A program made the position numbers and the translations under genes. Source: Glossina fuscipes (taxonomy: Eukaryota > Arthropoda > Insecta > Diptera > Glossinidae). From it: 64,000 nt of DNA. Location of the stretch: NCBI RefSeq assembly GCF_014805625.2, contig NW_023998414.1, positions 19,664,799-19,728,798 of the forward strand. Reading direction: 5' to 3'. The notes below the pieces were generated by a model. The model made no database searches and was not told where the DNA came from. It saw nothing but the letters and a program-made list of their open reading frames with translations. Shown here piece by piece: positions 11,632 to 23,449 of the stretch; within the stretch, counting starts at the first letter, position 1; each line of letters starts with the position of its first letter.

Positions 11632-11800
11632 AAGACGAGTGCGGTCGAATTCGCAATTTCTGTTTGTCTGTCCGTCTAAGGATTGTCGCTACTTTTTTGT
11701 GTTCAATCTATAGATTGCAATTTCCAGGATATTTTGATATAATTTGGTTCACCGATGTGTTTTACCCCAACATATTGTTACGAAAATCCCAAATCCAGAT
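11632..11800 (+). repeat. GTCTGTC-type interspersed repeat fragment
   Basis: Contains CTGTTTGTCTGTCCGTCTAAGG, then CAATTTCCAGGATATTTTGA and AATTTGGTTCACCGATGTG. The last blocks match the end of the copy at 4269-4500 (TATTTTGATGAGATTTGGTGTAC) in diverged form. Confidence 0.5.
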
Positions 11801-13315
11801 AATGTCAGCTAAGTAATTTTCGTAATAATAAATTCCCTAAAGATGGAAAATCCATTCGCAGCATTCGCAGGCGCCTCATGGAGCTGCAGGCCGATGAAAA
11901 AGATTAGCGGAAAAGCAGGCTGGGATTAGAAATCAAACCATAAATATAGATATAGTAACATGCTTGTAAAAATGTATATAAATAGAATATTTGTGGAAGG
12001 GAGAGTCAGTCAGAGAGCAAGAACATTTGAGCTGAGAGTACGGCCAAAATAAATTGTGAATAATCCTACATGTAAGGAACGTAATTGTACATAAATACTC
12101 CTACTGTTGTGAAAGAAGTGCATTTCTCTTGTACAAAAATATCCGCGATCCAGTGATACGGACTGTATCTTAGTAAAACCGAATTTCATAACAATATGTA
12201 ATTTTATAGGAAAAATTTTAATCGAACAATGAAATATTTCGAACGCCTTCCGATATAAACGTTCCCATAAGGAGTAACCTTTCATGCGACAAAAGCATAT
12301 AGTTTTTTATACTTTACGCTAAGAATCACTTCTTAACAATTATTTAATAGAAATATCAAGTGTACGGAATTTTGATCACGTAGGTCTATTTTATTGCCTA
12401 CAACTGATATAAAAATTCTTCTTAAACTCAAGTTCATACATGGGAAAAATATATAATGTTAAGCACTTTGGATATAGAATAAGCAAAAAAATCTTTGGCA
12501 AGGAATTTATGTTCTCATATAAAGAGTTGCAGTAGGCGTCGTGAAGTAAGGCATCTAATATCGGTTTTACCCGATTGTAATGTGTACTAGAAATATTCTT
12601 ACAAATAAGAAAAACTGATTCGCGCATCTGAATCTTTCTTAGCGAGAGCGATACGTTTCTTTAAACACTTAGGTTATCTTTGAAGAAGAAATTGTGGAGG
12701 TAAATGACTTAACGAAAATCAAAAGAGTAGTTGATGAGCTTCAGAGGAGATTGATTGCTCCAAAAATGCTTTGGAATTCAAAATTATAGCATTTTTCCGC
12801 TAAAGTATTATAAGAAATAATAAATAGCAAGCGACATTTAACATAGATTTTGATTTGATTCGTACAAGCAGCTGTCGAGCAACCTTCCTATGTAATCAGT
12901 AAGGCCGAGAATCCGGATTAATAGTTTCCTATATGCAAATGCATTTATTTTAAAGTCTTAGTCGATAATTTGGGCAAAGTTTTAATTCTAAGTATTTACT
13001 CCAGCACTTAACCCACATTAAGGGTCAAGCAAATCGTACACAATTGTAATTAAATTTTAATCTTATAAAAGCATTAGAAACTTATATTTGCCAACGGAAT
13101 GCTCTTATTACGATAAACACATATAAAGGCACACGCGCATATACATTATAGTAAATATACGTACAAAGGACGCATACACACGTACATAAATACGTCTTTG
13201 CACGTGCTTAAACATAAATGAAATTGTAACACAACTATTATTCTAAACCAATATCAGGAAGAAAATGAACATTGTTTGGCATAACAACATATGTAAAAGG
13301 ATAGAGAGACGGACG

Positions 13316-13343
13316 AACAGACGAACAGACGAACAGACGAACG
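13316..13343 (+). repeat. Octanucleotide tandem repeat (GACGAACA)n
   Basis: About three and a half copies of an 8-mer, trailing into GAAC/AAAC units. On the minus strand it resembles the GTCTGTTCG-type blocks of the interspersed repeats but stands alone. Confidence 0.8.
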
Positions 13344-13680
13344 AACAAACAAAGCTGAGCGGTGGACAATAACATTTAATGATTGAAATTCGGAGAAATA
13401 CCAATATTACAACACGTTCACGCATACACCCTTACACTCGTATGCTTATTTATCTAAGTTTATATATATCAGTAGGTTTGGCTATTATAACTTGAACACG
13501 TATGGGCATTAGAATGAAGAAGGCATCTATTGTAATTTAAAACGCAACAGAAGATTTAACGCATGCTAATGCATTTGTATGAAAGTTAACGTGTTTGTGT
13601 TAATGTTTGCTCTACACAATCAAAATCTAACATTGAATTTAATACCGTAAAGTGATATGATTTGTGGACGTTAAATGTAA

Positions 13681-13712
<32 letters not shown>

Positions 13713-13752
13713 GCACATACGTGTATATGCATATATATATCAATATATATAT

Positions 13753-13798
<46 letters not shown>
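13681..13798. repeat. Compound (AT)n microsatellite
   Basis: Two long AT tracts (13681-13706 and 13757-13798) separated by alternating purine-pyrimidine sequence containing CATATGCACATACGTGTATA. Confidence 0.9.
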
Positions 13799-13801
<3 letters not shown>

Positions 13802-14841
13802 ATTATGTAAACTTATGTTTATATATGCATATACAATATTTATTCTTTGTATTATTTGCTCTATACAGGTTCATAATGTAGTGAAACGTATACATGATGC
13901 CTCGACTCATCTACGATGGTAACTGAAATAGTTAAAATTGCGTTCATTCATTTTACGTGCATTCGTGTATGCGTGCATGCGTATGTGCGTCTTGCGGCGG
14001 ATGTACAGCAACTGATAATTGAGCATGGTGAAATAATTTGATCATTTGTCGCCTGTGGTCATCTGCTCTCCATCCATAACCAAGCTTCAGTTAACGCTGT
14101 TGATGGCCAAGTGGATGAAAAAAACATTCTTTTCTCTGTTGGTTAGTGAGAGCCTTATGTATGACAACACATATGAAGGCCTTATAAGATAAGATCACAC
14201 TATTGGCATGTTCGCGTGTTAAAGCACATTACGGACCCCATCTTCTTTGGCGTGTACAATACATAGAATACACGTGTATTCTTAATACACGACACGACTA
14301 TACAGGTATGTGTTCAATTCATGTGTTGGATGCTCTTTGATTGTATTTCAAATCAGCAGATGTACGACACGCAATCAGTGAATATGTATAACAAAGCTTT
14401 GTATTAAATCCCTGAGATATGGGAATAAAAACAACAACAAATGCAACAATAATAAAAACTAGATTTGCATGGTGTCTCTAAACGAGCAAAGAGTCGAAAA
14501 AGCAACTTTCATACACATACCAATCAACCATTCAGCTAGCCAACCAGCCAACCGGCCAGAAAATTATACAAATCACACAAAAACCGCACTCATTCACTAA
14601 GAGCAATAGCACAACATCCAAATGCAAACATACTTGCGCACACGCTTAAATAAATATATATATATACAAGTGTAAAAGAGTGTATGTGTATATACGTAAC
14701 AATATATATAAGAAAACCTTTCCATTCTCTCGACACACTTGCATACGTAAACTCTCATCACATCATCAGGATCGGCAATACTGTAAACAATAATAACAGA
14801 TGGATGGTCGGCCGGTGCTGGTTTATTATTGCTGAGGTTGA

Positions 14842-14867
14842 AGCAGCAGCAGCAGCAGCAGCAGCAG
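14842..14867 (+). repeat. (AGC)n microsatellite
   Basis: Eight to nine AGC units followed closely by an (AT)n tract at 14884-14912. The poly-Ala and poly-Cys runs in overlapping frames come from this repeat and do not show a gene. Confidence 0.9.
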
Positions 14868-14878
14868 AGGTAGCAGTA

Positions 14879-14911
<33 letters not shown>

Positions 14912-15107
14912 CGGTATATGCACAACGATGTATAACAGCCGTCACTTGATTTCATTGCGACTATTGCAACACGTATTACAACAATAATAATACGTAAATA
15001 CATTAAAGTTTTACAAACAGGAGGCAAGTGATTAAGTGAACAGGAGCGACCTAGCGCTCAACTGTATGATTTTTCGATTTCTCTGGCTGTCCGTTAGTAT
15101 TTCTCTT

Positions 15108-15164
15108 TCTTTCGCTCTCTCTTTCTCTCTCTGTCTCTCTCTCTCTCTCTCTCTTTTTATCGCT
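15108..15164 (+). repeat. (CT)n microsatellite
   Basis: Interrupted CT repeat in a pyrimidine-rich stretch. Confidence 0.9.
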
Positions 15165-15334
15165 CTCTCTTTATCTGTTTATCTATATTTCCCTCCATAA
15201 GGCTTCGGTTACGTTGTCATTTTTATTTTGGACAATAAACCTGTTTGTACTTTCGATCGTAATTCTCAGTCTTGGTCGTTGGTGTTGGTTTTCAGTTGAA
15301 CTGTATAAATGTTGTTAAAAAGGAAAAAAAAATC

Positions 15335-15465
15335 TGGTTTCGTTATGCGCAATGCTAATGTTATATAGTTGGACTATAGCTGCTGCCGTGGCTACAATTG
15401 CGGCTGCTGTTGAAATTGAAATTATAGCCCTGCCAAGTGTTTTTTGTAGATGCATAACGAAACCA
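15335..15465. other. 14-bp perfect inverted repeat around a 103-bp loop
   Basis: TGGTTTCGTTATGC at 15335-15348 and its exact reverse complement GCATAACGAAACCA at 15452-15465. The loop holds GCTGCTGCC and GCGGCTGCTG, which do not pair well with each other. Poly(A)-like runs flank both arms. It could be the ends of a tiny foldback element or chance. Confidence 0.5.
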
Positions 15466-16477
15466 ACAAAAAAAAAGAAAAAAAAAGATACGCCGATCAC
15501 CTCTCTCGCATTCGATATCATTAGTTACTAACAAATCTAAGCCATCTACAGAAGTGAACCATTAAAATTTTAGCGAATAATTTCAGTTAGTTTTCGAAAA
15601 ACCTTTGTTATATTGAAGCTTTGCTTATTCAATTAACGTCGTTTGGACCCATTCTTTCCGAACAATGGTATTTCTTAATTATTAATTGTTCTAGCATCGT
15701 GATCGGTCGCTACTGATAAGAGACAGAGAGAGAGAGAGAGAGAGAGAAGGTTTGCATTTTCTTGTCATAGTTTTTATGACGGTATCAAAATTGGTATCGC
15801 GGATCTATAGACCCAATAAAGTCTCAAATATTAATTTTGTTATAAAACTAAGCTGTTAAGTTGCGAAGATTTCTCTAACGGGAGTAATAATAATAAGCTT
15901 TTATTATTTGCATTTTTCGTTTATTCATCTCTGCGATTAGTCAACTACTTATTAGTGCCTCGCGCTCGACCGCCACCGAGAACAGGATAAAAACAATCAT
16001 ATTCTTGCTAATTGCAAGTATTCGTGACCCAATTTAAATAATCCGAGATTTACGTTAAAAACTGTTTGTTCTTAATCTCGATTTACTGTGAAGCTTTCAT
16101 CGGTCGTTGTATACCTAGGCACGTCAACAAGAGATTGTAACTGACTGACCGGCTAAACTCTGATTTCTTCGTATTTTCGCATAATGTTAAATAATGGTTT
16201 ACCTGGTTGCTGTCTGCTGTCTTTTTGATTTTAAGGAGCAGCTGTTTGAAATAAAAAAGGAAAAAAAATAAAAAAAATAAAAAAATAACGCCAACAACAA
16301 TAATAAATTCATTGATGCTGTATTTACCACTTTGTTTCGATCAAGACGATACACACTTACACACACATTATAGAGCAGACATTTTTATGATTTTCAGGGA
16401 GCGACGTCAGCAACACGATCACACCTGTGCCAGGCTTTTGACATTTCGCAAAAAATCATAAGAAAGAAAAACAAAAA

Positions 16478-16485
<8 letters not shown>

Positions 16486-16527
<42 letters not shown>
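16486..16527. repeat. (AT)n microsatellite after an A run
   Basis: A-rich tract leading into about 21 AT units. Confidence 0.95.
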
Positions 16528-16531
<4 letters not shown>

Positions 16532-17257
16532 AAGTTATGTGCAAAAAACTGATCTTTTTCAGAGTTGGCTTTATTTTACTTACTTATTTATTTATTTATT
16601 TATTTTCTGCATTCATTAAATCGAATCAGAATCCGCTGTTGTTTTTATTTCAAGTTTTCCGCAAACGCATCAAATTCACAAATTTTATGCATTTACCTCT
16701 ACGTTCATGTATGCATGGGATTCGTAACCGTATTTATTATAGTTTTTCGTTCCATTTTTATGGAGATGAATAAATTTCATGGAGGGATTATTACTTTTTT
16801 TATAACCATCAATCATATATTTAGGTATATTATGTCTCTTGTCGAATTTAAAGCGATCAAATAAAGTACTCCCCATAAGAATCCCTAACTATAAAACGAG
16901 TAATATTATATAACCCTTTTGAACCAATTTTTTGCTTGCATTTCCTGGATCATCTATCTCTATCTTATACATATAGGAAATCGAAATTATAAAATGTAGA
17001 AATGTTCTTATTATAGCAGATAAGATGTGATATCATTGATAAGCTTTAAAAGCTGACTACTGAAATTCTGGGATTGTCTTGAATCCACAGAGTCTTACTC
17101 GAATAAGTATTCATATATTTATTCCACTTGTTTAGCATTTAGCATTAATTAAAATCATCTTATTTGACTTTTGTAAATATTAGGTGCTGGTATTTTTATC
17201 TTAATCATTTTTTCATTTGAACGAGAAATTTATGGAGAAAAATTGATACAATATGGA

Positions 17258-17985
17258 TTAATCAAAATATTTCCCACCATTTTCTACAAATTTCTCCCAT
17301 CGTTCTGCTAGCGAAGAGATACAGTGTCGAAAGGACGATATTAGTTTGGCAGCGATCCAATCATCGACTCACTTTCGCGATTCTTCAGTATTTCGAAACT
17401 GCATGCCAGCGATGCGATCGATCTGAGCAAGTGGTAATCCGAAGGCGCTATGTTTTGTGAGTACGCTGAGGGCGATTCAAGTAGCAAAATTGTATCCTTT
17501 ACAGCTCTTTCAACGTGTAGCCGAACATTGGTTGTGCACGACAATGACTTTGGGTCTGTTAAACGCTGTTACTGGTCTTTTTTGCAACAATAGATCGTTT
17601 CACGGGGTTTCAGCAGCTCGTAACACCCTAACCTTGCATATACAACCGTTCGAAAAAGCATTTTCGGTCAATTCGTAATGTAGCTCTTTTCCCTGCTTTT
17701 GAGTTCTTCCTAAACGTCTGTATGCAAACGTCTAGAAACCCTTGATGTATTAACTGCTAATCTGTTTGAAAGTTTTTTGAAAGTTTGAGTTGTGGATTCG
17801 TCCAATAAGTCTTGCAACTCGTTGTCTTCGAACTTTTTTGACCCTCCATCACTTTTAGGCAGTTGAAAGCAAAACCGACAATTGGTATATGATGGAGCAG
17901 CATCGCCATAAGCTTCTAAAGGTATTTGATGGGTTTCGTTAGCAGAACGTCTTTGTACGCCGAATAAATAACTCAATAGCACAAA
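17258..17985 (-). mobile_element. Mariner transposase relic 1
   Basis: A mariner (IS630-Tc1-mariner) transposase, disabled. The C-terminal part reads APSDYHLLRS, carrying the third catalytic Asp, and, after a frame change, a clear end: CISSLAERWEKFVENGGKYF then Asp and a TAA stop at 17258-17260. The N-terminal part (17710-17982) reads KKFEDNELQDLLDE and NRLAVNTSRVSRRL, the helix-turn-helix region of the family. Between them only about 130 bases remain, with YELLKPRETI; the first catalytic Asp segment is deleted, and the HDN motif holding the second Asp is now TTN. At least two frame changes are needed. It cannot encode an active enzyme. Terminal inverted repeats were not identified; TTAGGTGCTGG near 17182 is only a candidate. 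Confidence 0.85.
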
Positions 17986-17999
17986 ATGCGTTATTTTAC

Positions 18000-18709
18000 T
18001 TTTTTTTTTATGTAGAGAGAAAGCTCAATATCATCAAACTTAATCGTGATACTTCGCATTACTTTATCATTTTTATCAACAGATGTCACCCACCACATAC
18101 TACTTGGAAATCGGTTAATATTTTTGGATTTTTGGACTTAACTAAGTATGTTGATAGTTGGGCCATAATTTCCAATTAGAGTCGTTGCTGTTTTGGTATT
18201 CAAAATACGATATACATTCTCGATAGATTTGCTCACATAAAAAAGTTGAGAATGAGCATAGTGTACATAGGGTAAACCGGGGTCCATGTAATAAATAAAC
18301 AATTGGAAAATGCTAAGATAAAACAAGAATAGAGGTACTCGAGATTCGTCCTTAGTTAATTGTGATTATTTCATTTGCTTCGTTATTTTTATGAATAACA
18401 ATTTTTGCGCGTCCATGCTCTAATGTGCTCTTATGCAGCAATTACAGTAAAAAGTTACTTCTTGCGCTTGAATTTGCTTATTTCAATTATTTTATGTATC
18501 AGATAAACATTTGAGAGCGAAATACGAACTTAGTAATTGAATTTAGAGAATTGTTTAATTTAATTTAACTCTGAAAAATTATTTCACATTACCTTGAGAT
18601 CCTGCCTCAATTACTGGGATTTGTATTTGTTTATTTGCGCAAAAAAACAAAAAAGAAAAATGTGCAATAAAAAAATTTCTTAATATTAAAAGCAATAATA
18701 ATGTTAAGC

Positions 18710-18744
<35 letters not shown>

Positions 18745-20970
18745 AGTTATACACAATCGCGCGTTATGTCATAAATAATTTTTACAACAATACAGAACAC
18801 TAGCAGAATATTTGCAAATATTTATTTGATGGTTAAAACGATAACAGCTGCTTCAGTAAGTCTGACCCAAAAAAAGGGCAAATACTTTTTGATGAAACAA
18901 GAAAATGCTGAAAAATCACTGAAAACGGGCAATCACGAAAAAAATCGTGTTAGTATGCAGTTCTGCGTTACACTGATTATAAGAAAGCGTGATGGTTTCT
19001 CGAAAAATAGCTTAGTCCGTACGTTCATCTGAGGCATTCAATCGTCGACCTCAATTCGTATATCGTACGCCGTCAGTGGTCAGCTCACAAAAGAAATATT
19101 ATTCGTAAGCAATCATTTATAAACATACATACATACATACCTACTATGCAGATAACATATAAGTATAAACATATATTTTTGTATATCTACAGGTAGGGCT
19201 ACTTATAGACGTATTCCATCCACACATTTGCAGCTATGCACATATAACTTGTCACTTAGTAAGTCTCCTTGTCTGAGACATATACGGCATATCACTGTTG
19301 ACAGACCCACATGATTTCTAGGTAATTCTAACTTCGGACGATGCACGTCAAACTTTCATGACATTCTGGCAATTAGTGTACAAGTTACAGTTGGTTTTAC
19401 TACGCTGCTTTTGCAATTTTCATCTGAAAAATCAAATCATTTGTTAATTAAACATTGCATTTTGATCAAAAAAAAAAATAAAATAAATAAGTAAATCAAA
19501 TACCATTAGGAATCAGCATTGGCTTGAACAATGCTGTGCAGAATCTTTTAAAGCATAAAAAAAGTGCAAAAAATAGTTTTGAAGATCGGAAAATGTGGTT
19601 TGGTGAGATAGTCGACACCTCAGAGATCTGAGAAGGTAGTCTATTTACTAATTCGCCTTAAAGTTAATGCATGACAGAGTTCTGTTCCAGGTGGGTGGGT
19701 GTGTGTTGATGACTAGGAGCGCTGTTTGGCACGGTTTAGGCGAACTAAACAGAATTTCTTCATGTAACATGGGACAATGGACGAAACATCTGTTCATCAC
19801 TAAGCTCTCGAGTCAAATCGGGAGTGCGTCGAGGTGACAGCAACCGGTGAAAGTCGTTCAAAAGCACCAAAAAAGTAATGTCACTAAAGCAACTATAACT
19901 TATAAACCAATGATTGAAATGTCATGAAATTTAGATAGGTATCGTTCGAAAGCTGGAACTGTTCAGAAATCATATGAATCTATCATATATGCGTTAGACC
20001 GGAAACTTATTGAGTGATCTACACCCGGATCAAGTTATAAAGTGTGTAAGAAATTGTTTGCGGGGATAGTCGTAAACGGGCGGGGGCAGCAACTGAAAGA
20101 GTGCGATGCTTCGAGAAATCATTTTTTCTGTGATGTCACGGCGCCTACGCAAGTAAGATCGTGGTTCGTAATCGGAACCGTGATTGAAACGAAAAAAAAT
20201 ACCGCGATTAAATTGTGACTAATAATCAGATCTGTAATCAAAACGGAGAGGAAGAAATCCCGCCGTAATTAAAGCCGCGATTAGCAAGTCAACGTTAATC
20301 AACGAATCGAAACGAGATATCCAATCCTAATGTAGGCTTCCTTTTCTTATCTATCCCCTAATTATGACGATTGTGTAATTGTACACCACTCTTCTGAACA
20401 AAATCAATTTCAAGAAGAAACATGAATGTCTGAGTTTGTTGCAGACTTCTCGACAGGAAGCACTGACTCATAGCCTTGCTAAAAAGACCTGTTACAAGAT
20501 ATTAATATCAATTAATTTTGGAAGAGCATTGCGCATATTACAACGATTTATAGGGCAATTCACTAAGTGTCCATGAGACTTGGGTGTACTATGAGCTATC
20601 AATGAATCACATTTCTTCAAAATCCAGAATAATTTTTTAGTGGTTACGACCTTATACCAAATAGTCTCGCGAAAAGAAAATCGCATGATTTCTTTCGATA
20701 CACTAGGTCTCAAAACATGATATCATCTCTTCTAAGAGACGCCATTATTTTATCTGCGAGCAATTGACAAACTGTCAGATCTCAGATTTCTATGTTTTTT
20801 TCAACATTGCAACAATGTTATCCTGTGATGTTATCCAAAAAAAATTTAAGTGCGACAAGAATATTTTTTCATTCTTTCATGTTTTCATTCCGAGGATTGT
20901 GCTGTTAAATCGTGTCGGGCGGTTAATAATGAACGCGTTGCGATATTTAGAGATTAAATAACTATGATGT
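18000..20970. other. Gene-poor interval
   Basis: No gene is supported. It contains poly(A) 18713-18743 (31 bases), a short (ACAT)n near 19122-19140, and a stretch at 20150-20310 with several degenerate units resembling CCGCGATTAAA / GTAATC. Short ORFs at 18826-19032 and 20379-20576 have no recognisable product. Confidence 0.5.
18713..18743 (+). repeat. Poly(A) tract, 31 bases
   Basis: Pure A run. No identifiable retroposon body upstream. Confidence 0.9.
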
Positions 20971-20977
20971 AAACTAG

Positions 20978-21425
20978 ACGAACCACTAACATCGATCACA
21001 TCCCTTACGCGCGGCCAGACGGAAGATATAGTCTATTATGAGTTAATTCAACCAGATAGAACCAGAAAGCGCTACCACCTACAAGGTATGAAATGGAATC
21101 GGACAAATCAAGACATCGTGTTTTTCATTGTGACATCGTTCGGAGTCATACGTTAAACTAGAATAGTAAACTCATCGCCATATATATAGTCATCAGATAT
21201 TACCTCTTCAGATTATCATTATTTTTCAATCCATAAGTAATGTCCGTTGAAAAAAGGTCTCCTTTCTTGTTTCGGCACGCAAAGTGTATGGCAAAGTTTA
21301 TGGGTAGCCTTAAAAGACCGGCTATCCTTTGGATAAGCAATTCATATCGGCATCAAAAAGATTGAATATACATGTGGTTAACGGTGGGCAACAATGTGTA
21401 CTTTTCCTTCGCCCATCTGAAATAC
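20978..21425 (+). mobile_element. Mariner transposase relic 2
   Basis: C-terminal half of a mariner transposase. At 21022-21085 the frame reads EDIVYYELIQPDRTRKRYHL, matching the family's conserved segment before the second catalytic Asp. The HDN equivalent is HCDI (Asp codon 21132-21134), and the third Asp lies in SSDYHYF (codon 21211-21213) preceded by PYI-stop-SSDIT. The two Asp codons are about 26 codons apart instead of the usual 35, so a small deletion separates them. Stops interrupt the reading. A faint match to the C-terminal end (YRHGIKKIEY) lies near 21340-21370. The N-terminal half was not found. Inactive. Confidence 0.75.
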
Positions 21426-21776
21426 GAACTTTTTTCACAAAAAAGAAAGAGCATAAGAGCACATTTTACAATAAGCGAGAAGCGATAATACGATTTTTTT
21501 GCATAACATGACTGCAGTGACTTAAACATCATGTCGATAATCGTTTAATGCATCATCATAATCATTTAGCGCGAAGGATAAGCCGGCCAATGCATTGCCT
21601 TCACGTACGTTGGCTATACTTGATTTATGCGCTTCTTTGATTTTGTAGCAGCTTTGCACATTTGAGAGAATTTTCAGTGAATTTGATTATTTGATCTGGT
21701 TGCTGCTGCGTCAACTTACGCTATATAGTTGAGCTAAGTTACGCTTTACCTGCACCTAATATCTTGTGGTAATAGT

Positions 21777-21842
21777 GCAGCTATTACCACGACTGCTACT
21801 ATTACTATTACAATTACTGTTACTATTACTATTGCCATTACC
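21777..21842 (+). repeat. Degenerate (TACTAT)n / (ATTACC)n repeat
   Basis: Imperfect hexamer-trinucleotide array including GCTACTATTACTATTAC and CTGTTACTATTACTATTGCC. Confidence 0.8.
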
Positions 21843-23425
21843 ACTAAAACATACACTTACATACTACATGTTTATGTAGAAATGCTTATGTACCATATAT
21901 GTATAACAAATATTATTATTATCATTATTATGTTATATTACGAATCTAAAGTATAACATGTGTTGTCCCTGTGTACGCTTAAGCATATTTTTTGTGTCTC
22001 TATGCATGCGCTTGCATGTATTTGTAGTTTATGAATAAAATTTACATTTAATTTTCATTAGCATGCCGTAAATGAGAAAATTACTGCATTGTGCAAATTA
22101 TGAATAAAAAATAGAAAAAAAGGCAAAGCAAAAAAAAAAGTGTACATACATGTACATGTAAAAACGGAATAAAAACAAAAAAAAAAAAAATAAAAATAAA
22201 ATAAAATAAAAAAAATAAAGAAAAAAAAAAAAATAATCTTACAATAACAAGGGCAACATATAAAACGAAGGGAAAGGATTTTAAAGGAAAACTTTATTTT
22301 GATTAGATGATGCATAACAGAACAAGAAAAAAAAAACAAAAAAAAAAATCAAAATAATAGTTACTTCTAGGTTGATATAATAAAATACAATATTTTCTGA
22401 GAATGAATTGTAGCGAACAGAGTTAAGGTAGTTGAGGTAAGGCCCGGTGCCAGGTGGTGAGCAAAGCAAAGTAAAAACAGTTCAGTCTTCATGAATATGG
22501 TCGGTCAGCAAACATAGTTTGCGCTTGACATTTTGATTAGACTGAATGACTTGCTGTTGCTTGTTGTTATATTATTAAAATCTAACAGCAAGAGTAACAG
22601 TAACAATAACAACAACAACAACAACATCAATAACTTCATGCTAATTACAAATTATATATAATAAATGCTTTGGCGTTGACAATGTGAAAGGTTCGGAAGA
22701 AGAGCCTCTTGCGGCGGCAAATAAAAAGGATTTTTCGAAATGCTGGCGTGACGAGAAAAAGAAGAAGAAAAAGAAGACGAAAACGAAGAAGAAAGAACAA
22801 TCTTCTGAAAAAAAAAATGAATGCGAATAAAAACAAATTTTAGATACCCAACACCCAACAGACGTGTGCCGTTGTAGGCACACGTCGAACTGTTTCAAAG
22901 GTTAGATTCTGATAACTGATTAAGCAATCTATTGATAACATAATTTTAAAACTATCTGCCTTCGTCCTATTATTTTGCGCCAATTTTTACTATTATCGTT
23001 ATTTTATCAATTCGTTGTAGGTGTGTTTTATGGGTTTATTAGTCAACGTTTTCAATGTATCGTTTTGTCAATGCATCTGACCCACAAATGCCACATTTAC
23101 TTCGTTTAGCATTCTTATTTTTACTGAGATTATTGAGGATGAAACGTAAGACATTTTAATAAAAGCCCTCCATTTCGTTAAGGTTATCTTAATATCAGTT
23201 AACCATTAAGTTTTTCATAGTTAAACTATTTAGCCGCGAAAGGCGACGACAATTCTCAACAATCATGAAATATACTTAAACGTTATTCGGATGACCGCGA
23301 GTTTTACAATAAATGCGTCGTCAACGACATGGACTATATATATTTTATTTTTTCATTTATTGATGTTATTGACAATTAGGCTTTTCTTATCAAACCAATT
23401 AAAGGTAATAACGCAAGCGATCCGC

Positions 23426-23449
23426 TGGCTCGGTGGCTCGGTGGCTCGG
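23426..23449 (+). repeat. Octanucleotide tandem repeat (TGGCTCGG)3
   Basis: Three tandem copies inside a GC-richer patch within an open but unidentified 139-codon frame (23291-23710, +). Confidence 0.85.

Larger units (their letters stand above)
8170..17200. other. Gene-poor interval rich in microsatellites
   Basis: No gene is supported over about 9 kb. It contains poly(A) 8853-8881, (AT)n at 9305-9346, 10172-10193, 10533-10567, 13681-13706, 13757-13798, 14884-14912 and 16486-16527, CT-rich tracts 10868-10934 and 15108-15164, an octamer repeat 13316-13343, (AGC)n 14842-14867, (AG)n 15724-15748, (TTTA)n near 16583-16602, and one GTCTGTC repeat copy near 11632-11800. ORFs here with runs of Ile-Tyr, Ser-Leu, Phe or Ala are translations of these repeats. 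Confidence 0.6.

Noticed and set aside
14684..14935. ORF with long alanine and Ile-Tyr runs
   Set aside because: It is the translation of (AGC)n and (AT)n microsatellites.
17182..17210. Mariner terminal repeat (TTAGGTGCTGG...)
   Set aside because: No matching inverted copy was found at the other end of relic 1, so it is kept only as a candidate.
22058..22339. Phe-rich minus-strand ORF resembling membrane protein
   Set aside because: The Phe runs come from A-rich DNA on the plus strand; the same holds for 41806-42165, 54910-55137 and 22641-22898.
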